NCBI GenBank assembly: GCA_034428395.1
Contig: DAOUHX010000426.1
Location: 1 to 19,940, forward strand
DNA length: 19,940 nt
Origin: Bin5 sp034428395
Lineage (GTDB): Bacteria > Chloroflexota > Anaerolineae > Caldilineales > Caldilineaceae
Direction of reading: 5' to 3'
Below, piece by piece: positions 1 through 8,748 of this stretch. The notes beneath the pieces were generated by a model, which ran no database searches, had not been told where the DNA came from, and was given only the letters and a program-made list of their open reading frames with translations. The stretch's first letter is position 1. Each line of letters starts with the position of its first letter. The position numbers and the translations under genes are program-made.

Positions 1-240
1 GAAGACTTCGAGGATTTCGCGAAATGATACTTCTGAGGGGTCGAAAGTAATCTGAATTACCTCGGCGTGGCCGGTCGTTTTGGAGCAGACCTGTTCATAG
101 GTCGGATTGACGACATGGCCGCCGGCGTAGCCGGACTCGACGTGTTGAACGCCGCGCAACTCTTCGTAGAGGGGTTCAAGGCACCAGAAGCAGCCTCCGC
201 CCAGGGTAGCAATTGCGTTTGAAGCCTGATTGTTTGCCAT
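1..240 (-). CDS. msrA: Peptide-methionine (S)-S-oxide reductase MsrA, N-terminal part
   Basis: The first 80 codons of MsrA are present; the rest lies beyond the left edge. MsrA reduces methionine-S-sulfoxide in oxidised proteins or free methionine in the cytoplasm, using thioredoxin. The translation begins MANNQASNAIATLGGG and has the GCFWC motif at residues 16-20, with catalytic Cys17 and a second cysteine at 20 where many enzymes have Gly. SGYAGG follows at 36-41, and PTYEQVCSKTTGHAE at 46-60 matches the conserved CxxTTGHAE block. The ATG at 238-240 is preceded on the minus strand by a purine-rich AGGAAGAG about 8 nt upstream, which supports this start. The gene is divergent from the mannonate dehydratase gene. 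Identification is firm; C-terminal resolving cysteines cannot be assessed. Confidence 0.95.
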   Translation of the reverse strand, partial: MANNQASNAIATLGGGCFWCLEPLYEELRGVQHVESGYAGGHVVNPTYEQVCSKTTGHAEVIQITFDPSEVSFREILEVF

Positions 241-427
241 TGCGCTCTCTTCCTGTCGAATGAGCCCGCTGGACTGCTGCGCGCGGTGGGTCTGCGTCCC
301 TATGTGGTTGGGCGGCGGAAATGGTCTGCGACCTAATCTTACCGCACAAGGAGGAGGCGTCCAATTGACGGCCGATTGGTCGGGCGCCGCCGTCATGAAG
401 GAAAGAAAACGCGACGCCGGCATCAGT

Positions 428-455
428 TTGGGAATCGAACAGAAATGCATATAGT
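428..455 (+). promoter_or_regulatory. Candidate sigma-70-type promoter for the mannonate dehydratase gene
   Basis: TTGGGA at 428-433 and TATAGT at 450-455 are separated by 16 nt. They match 4/6 and 5/6 of the -35 and -10 consensus. This is the best pair I saw in the 283-nt msrA/dehydratase intergenic region and it lies about 70 nt upstream of the start at 524. Promoter prediction by eye in a non-enteric genome is weak. Confidence 0.3.
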
Positions 456-510
456 TGACGGCAATGGTCTGCGGACGGTGGTGCAGAAGCGGTCGCTGAA
501 TGAGAGAGCA

Positions 511-515
511 AAGGA
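511..515 (+). promoter_or_regulatory. Ribosome binding site choosing the start at 524
   Basis: AAGGA lies 8 nt before the ATG at 524. The ATG at 500 in the same frame lies upstream of it and has no purine-rich sequence at the right distance, so 524 is preferred. Confidence 0.6.
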
Positions 516-523
516 ACTTCGCG

Positions 524-1504
524 ATGACTCGAATTGCAGAAATGTTGCCGGCGCGGCCGTCGCCGCTGTGGCGGCTTGTGAAGCAGTGCGGTGTAAACAG
601 TGCGGTGGGCATGATGGACATGTCGACGATCGATCACCCGGACCCGGACATGAAGCCGTGGGGGTTCATGAGCTTGGCGCGGCTGAAGAGCGCGTACGAG
701 AGTGCCGGATTCCGGCTCGAGGTGCTGGAGAGCCGCCCTCCGCTGGACAAGGCCAAACTGGGCCTGCCGGGCCGGGATGAGGAGATTGAGACGGCTTGCG
801 AGCTGATCCGCAACCTGGGACGGTTGGGCGTGCCGGTCTGGTGCACGGAGTGGATGCCGGTGTTCAATTGGATGCGGACGGCGACGACGATACCGGAGCG
901 GGGCGGCGCACTGGTGACGGGCTTCGATTACGACGTGGTGCGGAAGGGGCCGCTTACAGAGTTTGGCGAGGTCAGTGAAGAGCAGTTGTGGGAGAACTTG
1001 AAGTATTTTCTGGAGATCGTGGTCCCGGTGGCTGAGGAGGCGGGGGTCAAGCTGGCGATGCACCCTGACGACCCACCGCTTTCGCCGATCCGGGGGCTGG
1101 GGCGGATCATGCGCAGTGTCGAGAATTTCCAGCGGCTGATCGACCTTGTTCCCAGTCCGGCGAACGGCATCTGCCTGTGCCAGGGCAATTTCACGCTGAT
1201 GACCGACGAACTGCCGGAGGTGATACGCTATTTCGGTGCGCAGGAAAAGATCTTTTTTGTGCATTTTCGCGACGTGCGCGGCACGCCGGTGAAGTTCAAT
1301 GAGACGTTCCATGACAACGGCAGGACCGATATGCTGGCGTGCATGGAGGCGTACCGCGAGATCGGGTTCGACGGCGTGCTGCGGCCGGACCATGTGCCGA
1401 CGATGGAGGGCGACAGCAACGAGGACGCCGGCTATTCATCGATCGGGCGGCTGTACGCGATTGGGTACATTCGCGGGTTGCGCGAGGCGGTGTACGCGTC
1501 GTAA
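524..1504 (+). CDS. uxuA: Mannonate dehydratase-like enzyme (UxuA family)
   Basis: This 326-residue protein belongs to the UxuA/ManD family of TIM-barrel enzymes. The family dehydrates D-mannonate to 2-keto-3-deoxygluconate in glucuronate catabolism (EC 4.2.1.8), in the cytoplasm. The family hallmarks are in order: HPDDPP at 180-185, CLCQGNF at 217-223, HFRDVRG at 247-253, ETFHDNG at 260-266 and RPDHVP at 287-292. By analogy with known ManD enzymes, His180, Cys219, His247 and Asp289 should bind the divalent metal. The protein is shorter than E. coli UxuA (about 394 residues) but has every motif, like other short environmental members. The start at 524 is chosen over the ATG at 500 because AAGGA precedes it. 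No uronate isomerase, fructuronate reductase or KDG kinase gene lies nearby, so the true sugar-acid substrate is inferred from family only. It converges on the acetyl esterase gene with a 12-nt gap. Confidence 0.88.
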   Translation: MTRIAEMLPARPSPLWRLVKQCGVNSAVGMMDMSTIDHPDPDMKPWGFMSLARLKSAYESAGFRLEVLESRPPLDKAKLGLPGRDEEIETACELIRNLGRLGVPVWCTEWMPVFNWMRTATTIPERGGALVTGFDYDVVRKGPLTEFGEVSEEQLWENLKYFLEIVVPVAEEAGVKLAMHPDDPPLSPIRGLGRIMRSVENFQRLIDLVPSPANGICLCQGNFTLMTDELPEVIRYFGAQEKIFFVHFRDVRGTPVKFNETFHDNGRTDMLACMEAYREIGFDGVLRPDHVPTMEGDSNEDAGYSSIGRLYAIGYIRGLREAVYAS

Positions 1505-1516
1505 AGGGTATACGCG

Positions 1517-2479
1517 CTACATTTCGAGCATCCACTGGAAGATTGTGTCGGCCAGGTCCGGGGGCATTTCGTGGCCGTAGTCGGGATAGATGACCGTCTC
1601 CTTGGGTGCGCTGATCTTGTTGTAGGCCGCGAACTGGGTTGAGGGAGGGCAGATCTGGTCCATGAGGCCGACGCCCATCAGCACTTCGGCGCGGATGCGG
1701 GGGGCCAGGAACTGGACGTCGACGTAGCCAAGCCGCGTGAAGACATCCTCTTCACGCTCGTGGCGCGGGTCAAAGCTACGGAACCACTCGCGCAGTTCGG
1801 CGTAGGCGTTGAGGTCGAGATCGAGGTCCCAGACGCGTTTGTAGTCGCAGAGGAAGGGGTAGATTGGGGCGGCGCGTTTGACGCGTGGTTCGAGTGCCGA
1901 GCAGGCGAGGGTGAGCGCACCGCCCTGGCTGCCGCCGGTTACGCCGATGCGGTCGGGGTCGACGTCGTCCATGTCGATCACGATCTGAGCCATGCGGGCT
2001 GTATCAAGGAAGATTTGGCGGTAGAGCAGGTCTTCCGGCTTGCCGTCGAGGCCGCGTACGATATGGCCGCGCAGGGTCCAGCCAGGGACGCCGCCGACAT
2101 CTTCGGAGCGGCCGCCCTGGCCGCGGCAGTCGAGGGCGGCGACGGTGAAACCGGCTGCGGCGTAGCCCAGTTTACTCTGCCAGTCCCCGGAGCTGCCGCT
2201 GTAGCCGTGAAACATTAGAATCGCGGGATGGGGGGCGGTGGCGGCGCGGGGCCGCAGAAGTTTCGCGTGGACGCGGGCACCCCTGGTACCGGTGAAGTAC
2301 ATGTGGAAACATTCGGCGTAGGGGGTTTGAAAGTCGGCGGGCACGAGTTCCACGTCGGCATCGATTGAGGCCAGTTCGGCGAGGGCGGCGTCCCAATACT
2401 GGTCGAAATCGTGCGGGCGCGGGTTGACGCCCTGGTAGGAGGAGAGTTCTTCCTGGGGCAGGTCAAAGAGTAGTGGCAT
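1517..2479 (-). CDS. axeA: Acetyl xylan esterase / cephalosporin-C deacetylase family (AXE1)
   Basis: This 320-residue alpha/beta hydrolase belongs to the AXE1 family (carbohydrate esterase 7), which removes acetyl groups from xylo-oligosaccharides and from cephalosporin C. The length equals that of characterised members. The oxyanion region is FHGYSGS at 90-96, and RGQGGRS at 119-125 is the typical RGQ motif. The nucleophile elbow is GGSQGG at 182-187 (Ser184), and the rest of the triad is Asp274 in GLMDQICPP and His303 in DYGHE. There is no signal peptide, so it should act in the cytoplasm on imported acetylated oligosaccharides, as other CE7 enzymes do. The ATG is preceded by GAGGAAAA about 6-8 nt upstream. 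A 12-bp palindrome at 2526-2537 lies about 47 nt upstream of the start and could be an operator. The gene is transcribed towards the mannonate dehydratase gene, consistent with a glucuronoxylan theme, though the two are not co-transcribed. Confidence 0.93.
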   Translation of the reverse strand: MPLLFDLPQEELSSYQGVNPRPHDFDQYWDAALAELASIDADVELVPADFQTPYAECFHMYFTGTRGARVHAKLLRPRAATAPHPAILMFHGYSGSSGDWQSKLGYAAAGFTVAALDCRGQGGRSEDVGGVPGWTLRGHIVRGLDGKPEDLLYRQIFLDTARMAQIVIDMDDVDPDRIGVTGGSQGGALTLACSALEPRVKRAAPIYPFLCDYKRVWDLDLDLNAYAELREWFRSFDPRHEREEDVFTRLGYVDVQFLAPRIRAEVLMGVGLMDQICPPSTQFAAYNKISAPKETVIYPDYGHEMPPDLADTIFQWMLEM

Positions 2480-3003
2480 GATGTTTTCCTCGGGCTACTG
2501 AACGGCGGCTGATTGGGAAGGTAGGGCAGGAACCTGCAGTTTGTGTCAGGCTCATTGTCGCGCCTAGGGGCAGTTGACCGCAAACACCGGTCCGGAAGCA
2601 GTATTGGACGAAAACGGATGTTATCCTCCTCCAAGTTGACCTCCATGAAGAACTGGGATACCCTTGCGCGGCTGCGATATGATAGAACGCAGCGGATAAT
2701 GGAAGGCGCGCCCGCGCAACCGACTTGGAAGAGCACGATAACCCCTCCGATTTACCGCGATCGATTGAGAAACACCCGTGCAGGCCTCGGCTACGAAATC
2801 TGGTAAGCTTCTTGTTTTTGCCGTGGCAACTGCACTTGCCGTCGTCAACGGCTTGGAATATTGGGGAAGACCCCTGAGAAGGTTGGCGCGGAAGGGAATC
2901 CGGACCGAGAGAGAGGATACCCGGCCTGTGCGTCGGGGTGGCGTGGGATGGAAGCAGGGCAAGGGATAGGCAAACCATTCAACAGGACAGTGAGAGCATC
3001 GAG
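2480..3003. other. Non-coding stretch between divergent genes
   Basis: These 524 nt separate the divergent acetyl esterase and propeller-protein genes and must hold both promoters, but I see no convincing -35/-10 pair. GCAGG-AA-CCTGC at 2526-2537 is a 12-bp palindrome near the esterase start. A GTG-initiated frame of 63 codons at 2778-2969 on the plus strand encodes a hydrophobic segment (LLVFAVATALAVV), but it has no good ribosome binding site and no recognisable family. Several longer open frames on both strands look like GC-rich chance frames. Confidence 0.5.
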
Positions 3004-6000
3004 ATGAAATCTGAATCTTCGGCTTGGGACGCACTGAAGTTTCGCTGCATCGGTCCGCCCAGGGGTGGGCGCGTGATCGCGGTGGCGGGTCATCCGACGG
3101 AGAAGAATGTTTTCTATTTTGGCGGGGTGGCGGGGGGTGTGTGGAAGACGATCGACGGCGGGCATTACTGGGAGAATATCAGCGACGGGTACTTCGACGT
3201 CTCGTCGGTGGGCGCGATTGCGGTATCGGAGGCGGACCCCAATGTGATCTACGCGGGGACAGGGGAGTCGACAATCCGGCTGGACGTGAGTTGGGGAGAC
3301 GGCGTCTACAAGTCGACCGACGGCGGCGAAACATGGACAAACGTGGGCTTGCGGGACAGCCATCACATTGGGCAGATCCGCGTTCACCCGCGCGATCCGG
3401 ACGTGGTCTACGTGGCGGCGCTGGGGCATGCGTTCGGGCCAAATGAAGAACGGGGCGTCTACCGGTCGACGGACGGCGGCGGGAGCTGGGAGTGCGTGCT
3501 GCATGTCAGCGAGAAGGCGGGCGCGGTTGACCTGGCGCTGGACGTAGCGAACCCGCGCATCATTTACGCCTCGATCTGGCAGGTGCACCGTCACTTTTGG
3601 GAGCTGGTCAGCGGCGGGCCGGACAGCGGTCTGTGGAAATCGACCGACGGTGGGGACAGCTGGACCGACATCAGCCGCAATCCGGGGATGCCGAAGGAAG
3701 GTCTGCTGGGGAAGATCGGGGTTTCGGTCTCGCCGGCGCGGCCCAGCCGGCTGTGGGCAATTGTGGAGACGGAGGGCGACAAGTCGGGCGTCTATCGCTC
3801 GGACGACCGGGGCGCGACGTGGAATCATCTGACGAACAACCAGGACCTGCTGAACCGGCCCTGGTACTATTTGCATATATTTGCCGACCCGCAGGACCCG
3901 GACACGGTCTACGTCAACAATCTGAAAATGTGGAAGAGCATCGACGCCGGCAAGGAGTGGGCGGAGATCACGACGCCTCACGGTGACAACCACGGGCTTT
4001 GGATAGACCCTGAAGACCCGCAGCGGATGATCAACGGCAACGACGGCGGAGCGTGCGTAAGCTTTAACGGCGGCGAGACGTGGAGCACCATCTACAACCA
4101 GCTCACCGGCCAGTACTATCACCTGGACGTGGACAACCGGCTGCCCTATCGGGTGTACGGCACGCAGCAGGACAATTCGAGCCTTGCAGTGCCGAGCGCG
4201 ACCGAGAAGGGGGCGATTCCGTGGGGCGACTGCTACCCGGCGGGCACGGGGGAGAGCGGGTATATTGCGGTCAAGCCGGATGATCCGGACATTCTGTACG
4301 TGGGGGCGGTCGGCTCCTCACCTGGCGGCGGGGGCGCGCTGCAACGGTACGACCACCGCACGAAACAGATCCGGCTGGTCACGGTGTGGCCGGAGCCGTT
4401 CAGCGGCTGGGGTGCGAAGTATATGAGGTACCGGTTCCCGTGGACGTTCCCGATCATTTTCAGCCCGCACGACTCGAACGTACTTTATACGTGCGGCAAC
4501 CACGTCTTCCGCACAACCGACGAGGGCAGCTCATGGCAGGTTATCAGCCCGGATTTGACACGGAATGACGAGAGCAAATTGGAGCCGTCGGGCGGGCCGT
4601 TGACACTGGACACGAGCGGGGCGGAGCACTACTGCACGATTTCGGTGTTCATCGAGTCGGCGCACGAGGCCGGCGTATTCTGGGCGGGCAGTGACGACGG
4701 CCTGGTCCACATCAGCGAAGACGGCGGCGGGAGTTGGCGGGATGTTACGCCGCCCGATCTGCCCGAGTGGAGCTTGGTGACGGTGATCGAGCCTAGCGCG
4801 CACGACGCGTCGACGGTCTACCTGGCGGCGACGCGCTATAAGCTGGACGAATACGGCCCGTATCTGTTCAAGACAACGGACAGGGGCCGAAGCTGGAAAC
4901 GCATTGACGCAACCTTTCCCCAGGACGAGATCACGCGCATGTTGCGGGCGGACCCGGCGCGAGAGGGGCTGCTCTACGTAGGCACGGAGACGGGGATATT
5001 CGTCTCGCTCGACGATGGCGGGTCGTGGCAGCGGATGCCGGGCAATCTGCCGGTGGCGCCGGTCTACGATATGACCATCAAGGAAGGTGATTTGGTGGTG
5101 GCGACACATGGGCGCGCCTTTTGGATTCTGGATGACCTGACGCCGCTGCGGCAGGCCGATGGGCTGAACGGGGCGACAGAGGGCGGTGCAAGGCTGTTCA
5201 CGCCGCGCAGGACCCTGCGGCGCTGGCAAGCCTGGACCGTGGAGGGGATGCGCGGCGAAGGGCGCAACTACGCGCTGGCGTTCGGCCAATTGATCACATA
5301 TCGGGACGGGAAGGGCGAAGGCGGACAGAACGTGCGGCGCATGCTGGACTGCGGCGAAAACCCGCCGCAAGGGGCGATTATCTACTATACGCTGCCCCCG
5401 GATGCAGAGGAGGTGAGTCTGGCCGTGTTGGACGGGGAAGGAGAGGAGATTCGTTCATTCGGACCGAAACCGGCGGACGCGGTCGGTGAGGATGAGGAGG
5501 AGCCGTCGGCCGCTTACATCACGACCGACGCGGGTCTCAATCGGTTTATCTGGAACTTTCGCTACGAGGATGCTGAACGGTTGCCGGGTGATGCGTTTAC
5601 GGAGAACAGCCTAACCGGAGCACTGGCGGCGCCGGGCACTTACCAGGTACGCCTGACGGTGGACGGCGAGAGCCAGACAGAGTCGTTTGCGGTGTACGTT
5701 GACCCGCGGGTGGGGAGCAGCCAGGAGGACCTGGAGGCGCAGTTCGCGCTGTGGCAGGAGGTGAACGCCAAGCTGAGCGAGACCCACAGAGCAGTCAAGC
5801 GGCTGCGCCTGGCGCGTAAACGTGTAAACTCGATGGCGCAGACTGTGGCGGACAGCGAGGTGGACGGGGAGACCAAGAAGGCGATCCAGGAGCGGGCGGA
5901 ACAGATCGCAACGCAGCTGGGCGAGGTGGAGGTCGAGCTGGTCCAGCCGGAAGCGAAGGTTGCGTTTGACAGGATACGGCTGCGCACGATGCTCAACGCC

Positions 6001-6192
6001 AAGCTGCACAATCTGGTCAGTGTGATCGCGGCGGCAGACGAGAGGCCGCCGCAACAGGCCTATGACGTTTTTGCGTACCTCAGCGAGGAAACGGACGAAC
6101 AACTGGACAAGCTGGACTCGATTCTTGGCGAAAGCATAGCCGATTTCAATGCGGCGGTGCAGGCGGCGAACGTGCCGGCGGTTGTGGCGTAG
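3004..6192 (+). CDS. Giant BNR/Asp-box beta-propeller protein (sortilin/VPS10-like, 'glycosyl hydrolase' family)
   Basis: The protein has 1062 residues. Residues 1 to about 715 hold at least eleven Asp-box motifs of the S/T-x-D-x-G-x-x-W type, near 49, 104, 155, 213, 266, 312, 353, 504, 571, 624 and 669. This predicts one or two beta-propellers of the BNR/sortilin-neuraminidase fold. THGRAFWILDDLTPLR at 701-716 closes the propeller region and is a hallmark of this widespread family. Residues about 790-900 look like an immunoglobulin-like sandwich (APGTYQVRLTVDG at 876-888). Residues about 905-1050 are a charged, helical, probably coiled tail. Homologues are often named glycosyl hydrolase or xyloglucanase-like, but I see no catalytic acids and cannot give a substrate. 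Many relatives are secreted, yet no signal peptide is visible from this ATG or from the in-frame GTG at 2938. The ATG at 3004 is chosen because conserved sequence begins soon after it; the ribosome binding site is weak. An MFS gene follows after 10 nt. Confidence 0.85.
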   Translation: MKSESSAWDALKFRCIGPPRGGRVIAVAGHPTEKNVFYFGGVAGGVWKTIDGGHYWENISDGYFDVSSVGAIAVSEADPNVIYAGTGESTIRLDVSWGDGVYKSTDGGETWTNVGLRDSHHIGQIRVHPRDPDVVYVAALGHAFGPNEERGVYRSTDGGGSWECVLHVSEKAGAVDLALDVANPRIIYASIWQVHRHFWELVSGGPDSGLWKSTDGGDSWTDISRNPGMPKEGLLGKIGVSVSPARPSRLWAIVETEGDKSGVYRSDDRGATWNHLTNNQDLLNRPWYYLHIFADPQDPDTVYVNNLKMWKSIDAGKEWAEITTPHGDNHGLWIDPEDPQRMINGNDGGACVSFNGGETWSTIYNQLTGQYYHLDVDNRLPYRVYGTQQDNSSLAVPSATEKGAIPWGDCYPAGTGESGYIAVKPDDPDILYVGAVGSSPGGGGALQRYDHRTKQIRLVTVWPEPFSGWGAKYMRYRFPWTFPIIFSPHDSNVLYTCGNHVFRTTDEGSSWQVISPDLTRNDESKLEPSGGPLTLDTSGAEHYCTISVFIESAHEAGVFWAGSDDGLVHISEDGGGSWRDVTPPDLPEWSLVTVIEPSAHDASTVYLAATRYKLDEYGPYLFKTTDRGRSWKRIDATFPQDEITRMLRADPAREGLLYVGTETGIFVSLDDGGSWQRMPGNLPVAPVYDMTIKEGDLVVATHGRAFWILDDLTPLRQADGLNGATEGGARLFTPRRTLRRWQAWTVEGMRGEGRNYALAFGQLITYRDGKGEGGQNVRRMLDCGENPPQGAIIYYTLPPDAEEVSLAVLDGEGEEIRSFGPKPADAVGEDEEEPSAAYITTDAGLNRFIWNFRYEDAERLPGDAFTENSLTGALAAPGTYQVRLTVDGESQTESFAVYVDPRVGSSQEDLEAQFALWQEVNAKLSETHRAVKRLRLARKRVNSMAQTVADSEVDGETKKAIQERAEQIATQLGEVEVELVQPEAKVAFDRIRLRTMLNAKLHNLVSVIAAADERPPQQAYDVFAYLSEETDEQLDKLDSILGESIADFNAAVQAANVPAVVA

Positions 6193-6202
6193 AGACGGCT
6201 CG

Positions 6203-7480
6203 ATGCGGTTGCCTTTCGGGTATCGCGGCGATATAGGACCGCCTGCGCTGTTCAAGATCACCTTGGCCGACTTCATCGTACGCGGCGCGTACCAGATGGG
6301 GAAGACGCCGCTGCTGCCGCTGTTCGCCGCGTCGCTGGGCGCGTCGGATGCTGTGCTGGGGCTGGTCGTCGCGGTCTCGACGCTGACGGGGATGGTGACG
6401 AAGCCGCTGTTCGGCCTGCTATCGGACAGGATGGGGAGGAGGCTGTGGCTGCTGATTGGGACGCTGCTGTTTGCGGGCGTACCGTTTCTCTACGGGCTGA
6501 TCGAGACGCCGGGGCAGCTGGTCGCAATCCGGCTGCTGCACGGCACGGCGACGGCTATCTACGGGCCGGTCACGGTGGCCTACGTGGCCGAGCGCGGCGG
6601 CAAGCGGAAGGCGGAGCGGCTGGGATGGTTCGGGATGGCGCGCAGCGGCGGTTACCTGGTCGGGCCGGTTGCTGCCGGCTGGCTGCTGCTGACGCTGGAC
6701 CCGGTGGCGGTATTCACGCTGATCGGAGGCCTGAGCATGGCGGCCTTCGTGCCCGTGCTGGCGCTGGGAGAGGAGAAGCAGGAAGGGTACGTGCATGTCG
6801 AGGGGCGGGTGCGGCGTCACAGGTGGAAAGTGCCGGCAGCGGGCACGGTCCGCCAGTTTGTCATAGGCCAGGCGGGGCTGGCGGCTGTGCCTGCCGTCTG
6901 GCTTTCCGGCGCGCTGGAGGCGTCTGTTTTCGTTGTCACCTACGTGATCAAGGCGTTCCTGCCCGTGTATGCGCTGATCGCAGGATACTCCACGGTCGAG
7001 ATCGGGCTGTTTTTCACGGCGCAGGAGGGCGCGCTGGTGCTGCTGAAGCCGTGGGGCGGCCGGCTGGGAGACAGACTGGGGCATATTCGGGCTGTATCGC
7101 TGGGCATGGGCTGCCTGGGACTGTCGCTGCCATTCATCTTGACGGCAAGTGAAATGGTTGGGCTGCTGGCAGTTGCGGCGGCGATGGGAGCGGCGCAGGC
7201 GCTGATTTTCCCGGCGACGGTGGCCTTGATCGCGGAGCAGGCGCCGCCGGGCAGGGTCGGGGCCGGCATGGGACTGGCGGGTTCGCTCAAAAACGGAGGC
7301 AAGGTAGCGGGACCGCTCCTAGGCGGGCTGCTGATCTCGGCGACGGGCTATGGCGGACTGCTCTGGATGCTGGGCGGAATGCTAGTGGCCAGCGGGCTGG
7401 GCCTGTTTTTGTGGACTCGCCTGAGCGACATTCCACTGGCCCCGGCGGCACAGCAGGTTGAGCCGGAGCGATTGGGCTAG
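6203..7480 (+). CDS. MFS transporter (12 TM)
   Basis: This is a 425-residue integral membrane protein of the major facilitator superfamily. The cytoplasmic loop between helices 2 and 3 carries motif A, GLLSDRMGRR at 71-80, and the C-terminal half repeats it as GGRLGDRLGH. Two hydrophobic halves are joined by a basic loop (VEGRVRRHRWKV), giving about 12 helices. The ATG at 6203 gives a normal N-terminus. An in-frame ATG at 6149 would add an 18-residue arginine-rich stretch overlapping the propeller gene and is less likely. The stop of the propeller gene is only 10 nt upstream, so the two are probably co-transcribed. The substrate is unknown; the short inner loop and overall look fit multidrug or sugar carriers of the MFS_1 type. 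Its TAG stop is embedded in a CTAG shared with the opposing gene. Confidence 0.9.
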   Translation: MRLPFGYRGDIGPPALFKITLADFIVRGAYQMGKTPLLPLFAASLGASDAVLGLVVAVSTLTGMVTKPLFGLLSDRMGRRLWLLIGTLLFAGVPFLYGLIETPGQLVAIRLLHGTATAIYGPVTVAYVAERGGKRKAERLGWFGMARSGGYLVGPVAAGWLLLTLDPVAVFTLIGGLSMAAFVPVLALGEEKQEGYVHVEGRVRRHRWKVPAAGTVRQFVIGQAGLAAVPAVWLSGALEASVFVVTYVIKAFLPVYALIAGYSTVEIGLFFTAQEGALVLLKPWGGRLGDRLGHIRAVSLGMGCLGLSLPFILTASEMVGLLAVAAAMGAAQALIFPATVALIAEQAPPGRVGAGMGLAGSLKNGGKVAGPLLGGLLISATGYGGLLWMLGGMLVASGLGLFLWTRLSDIPLAPAAQQVEPERLG

Positions 7481-8748
7481 TCGAGCCTGGCGCGGCTGAT
7501 TGGTGAGAGAAGGATCAGCGCGAGCTCAATGGCCAGTGCCGCGACGCCGACGAGGAGGGTGGCGCGCAGCCCGATTGCCTCGCCAAGCGCGCCGCCGATG
7601 AAGGCGCCGAGCGTTGCCACGCCGAAGAGCACAAAGCGCCGGGCCGCGGTGACGCGCCCCAGCAGCCGGACCGATGTGATTGCCTGGCGGAGACTGATCT
7701 GGTTTACGAAGTAGAGCGAGCTCCCAAAGCCGCCCAGGGCCAGGGCCGCGCTCACCGCAATCACGACGCCTCTCGATTGATAGACGGCAGCCAGCAGCAG
7801 AGATCCCAGGATCCAGATCAGTTTGCCGAGCGCGAGCGTCCTGCCAACGCGTAGTCTGCGCGCGGCGCGGGGGGCCAGCAACGCGCCCAGCAGGGAACCG
7901 ACGCCGCCGCAGGCCAGGACAGTGCCGATCAGTGCAGGCGAAAGGCCAAGTTGCTCGACCAGAAAGAGCATCTGCACGGCTGAGGCCAGGGACCCGGCCA
8001 GCATCCCAAGGCTCGATGAGATCGTAAGCGCAGTCAGCAGGGGCGTCCTCAGCAGCTCGCGGACACCTTCGCCGACTTCATGCAGAAGCGTCTGCGCGCG
8101 CGAACTCTGCCGGTTGCCATTTTCGCCTTCCTTGCCGCCAACTCCATTCGATGGGAGGTCGAGCTCCGGTTCGGGAAGGGCGCGGAGCGCAAGCGCCGAC
8201 AGAAGATAAGAAAGGGCGTCGATGAGGATGGTCCTGGCTGCACCCAGGAGTTGCACAAGGCCTCCTGCCGCTGCGGGGCCGGCAATTGAGATGAGTGCGT
8301 CGCTGGTAGATAGTCTGCCGTTGGCGTCGACCAGCGCGCTCTTTTGAACCAGGGCGGGGAGCAGTGAGATGGCCGCGATCTGGAAGAAGACGGTCAGTGT
8401 ACCTGCCGCGAAGGACACAAGCCAGAGTTGAAGAAAGGTGAGCTCTCCCAACAAGGCAGCGGCTGGCACCGAGGCGAGCAGCAGCGCTCGCCCGATGTCG
8501 GACCAGACGAGAATTGGGCGGCGCGGGAGGCGGTCGACCCATACACCGGCGACGAGGCCGAAAAGGATATTGGGAAGCGACCCGGCCGCGGCGAGCAGCC
8601 CCATCTGAGAAGGCGATGCCCCGAGGAGGAGCACGGCTGTCAAGGGCAGCGCCACCGAAGTAATGGCGGTGCCGGCGCCGGAGGTTACGTGGGCGACCCA
8701 AAGGCGGGTGAAGGCCCGGTTGCGCCAGAGGGACTGGGAGGTGTTCAT
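7477..8748 (-). CDS. MFS exporter of the MFS_3 / EntS-like type
   Basis: This 423-residue protein has about 12 predicted membrane helices. The N-terminus, SLWRNRAFTRLWVAH at 6-20, is the signature opening of the MFS_3 group, which includes enterobactin exporter EntS and macrolide-efflux-like carriers. The motif-A equivalent is GVWVDRLPRRP at 68-78. A hydrophilic central loop (roughly LPEPELDLPSNGVGGKEGENG) joins the halves. The group usually exports siderophores, macrolides or other small lipophilic compounds, but no biosynthetic cluster is nearby to suggest a cargo. The start is set at the ATG at 8746-8748 because an earlier in-frame ATG adds 34 polar residues unlike the family; no strong ribosome binding site is seen before either. 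The gene converges on the preceding MFS gene, and both stops lie in the CTAG at 7477-7480. Confidence 0.88.
   Translation of the reverse strand: MNTSQSLWRNRAFTRLWVAHVTSGAGTAITSVALPLTAVLLLGASPSQMGLLAAAGSLPNILFGLVAGVWVDRLPRRPILVWSDIGRALLLASVPAAALLGELTFLQLWLVSFAAGTLTVFFQIAAISLLPALVQKSALVDANGRLSTSDALISIAGPAAAGGLVQLLGAARTILIDALSYLLSALALRALPEPELDLPSNGVGGKEGENGNRQSSRAQTLLHEVGEGVRELLRTPLLTALTISSSLGMLAGSLASAVQMLFLVEQLGLSPALIGTVLACGGVGSLLGALLAPRAARRLRVGRTLALGKLIWILGSLLLAAVYQSRGVVIAVSAALALGGFGSSLYFVNQISLRQAITSVRLLGRVTAARRFVLFGVATLGAFIGGALGEAIGLRATLLVGVAALAIELALILLSPISRARLD

Noticed and set aside
176..1393. Long minus-strand open frame (405 codons) opposite the mannonate dehydratase gene
   Set aside because: Its product is His/Arg/Pro-rich with no recognisable motif, and it overlaps msrA and a firmly identified gene. 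It is a GC-rich antisense shadow.
2573..2602. Possible promoter TTGACC with a distant TATTGG
   Set aside because: Spacing is 22 nt, too long for a sigma-70-type promoter, and the -10 match is poor.
2845..4122. Minus-strand frame of 425 codons opposite the propeller gene, plus a similar one at 4531-5370
   Set aside because: Low-complexity Arg/His/Val/Pro composition mirrors the repetitive Asp-box codons of the plus strand; no family resemblance.
5611..6276. Minus-strand frame of 221 codons at the end of the propeller gene
   Set aside because: It is antisense to the coiled tail of a real gene and lacks a ribosome binding site or domain.
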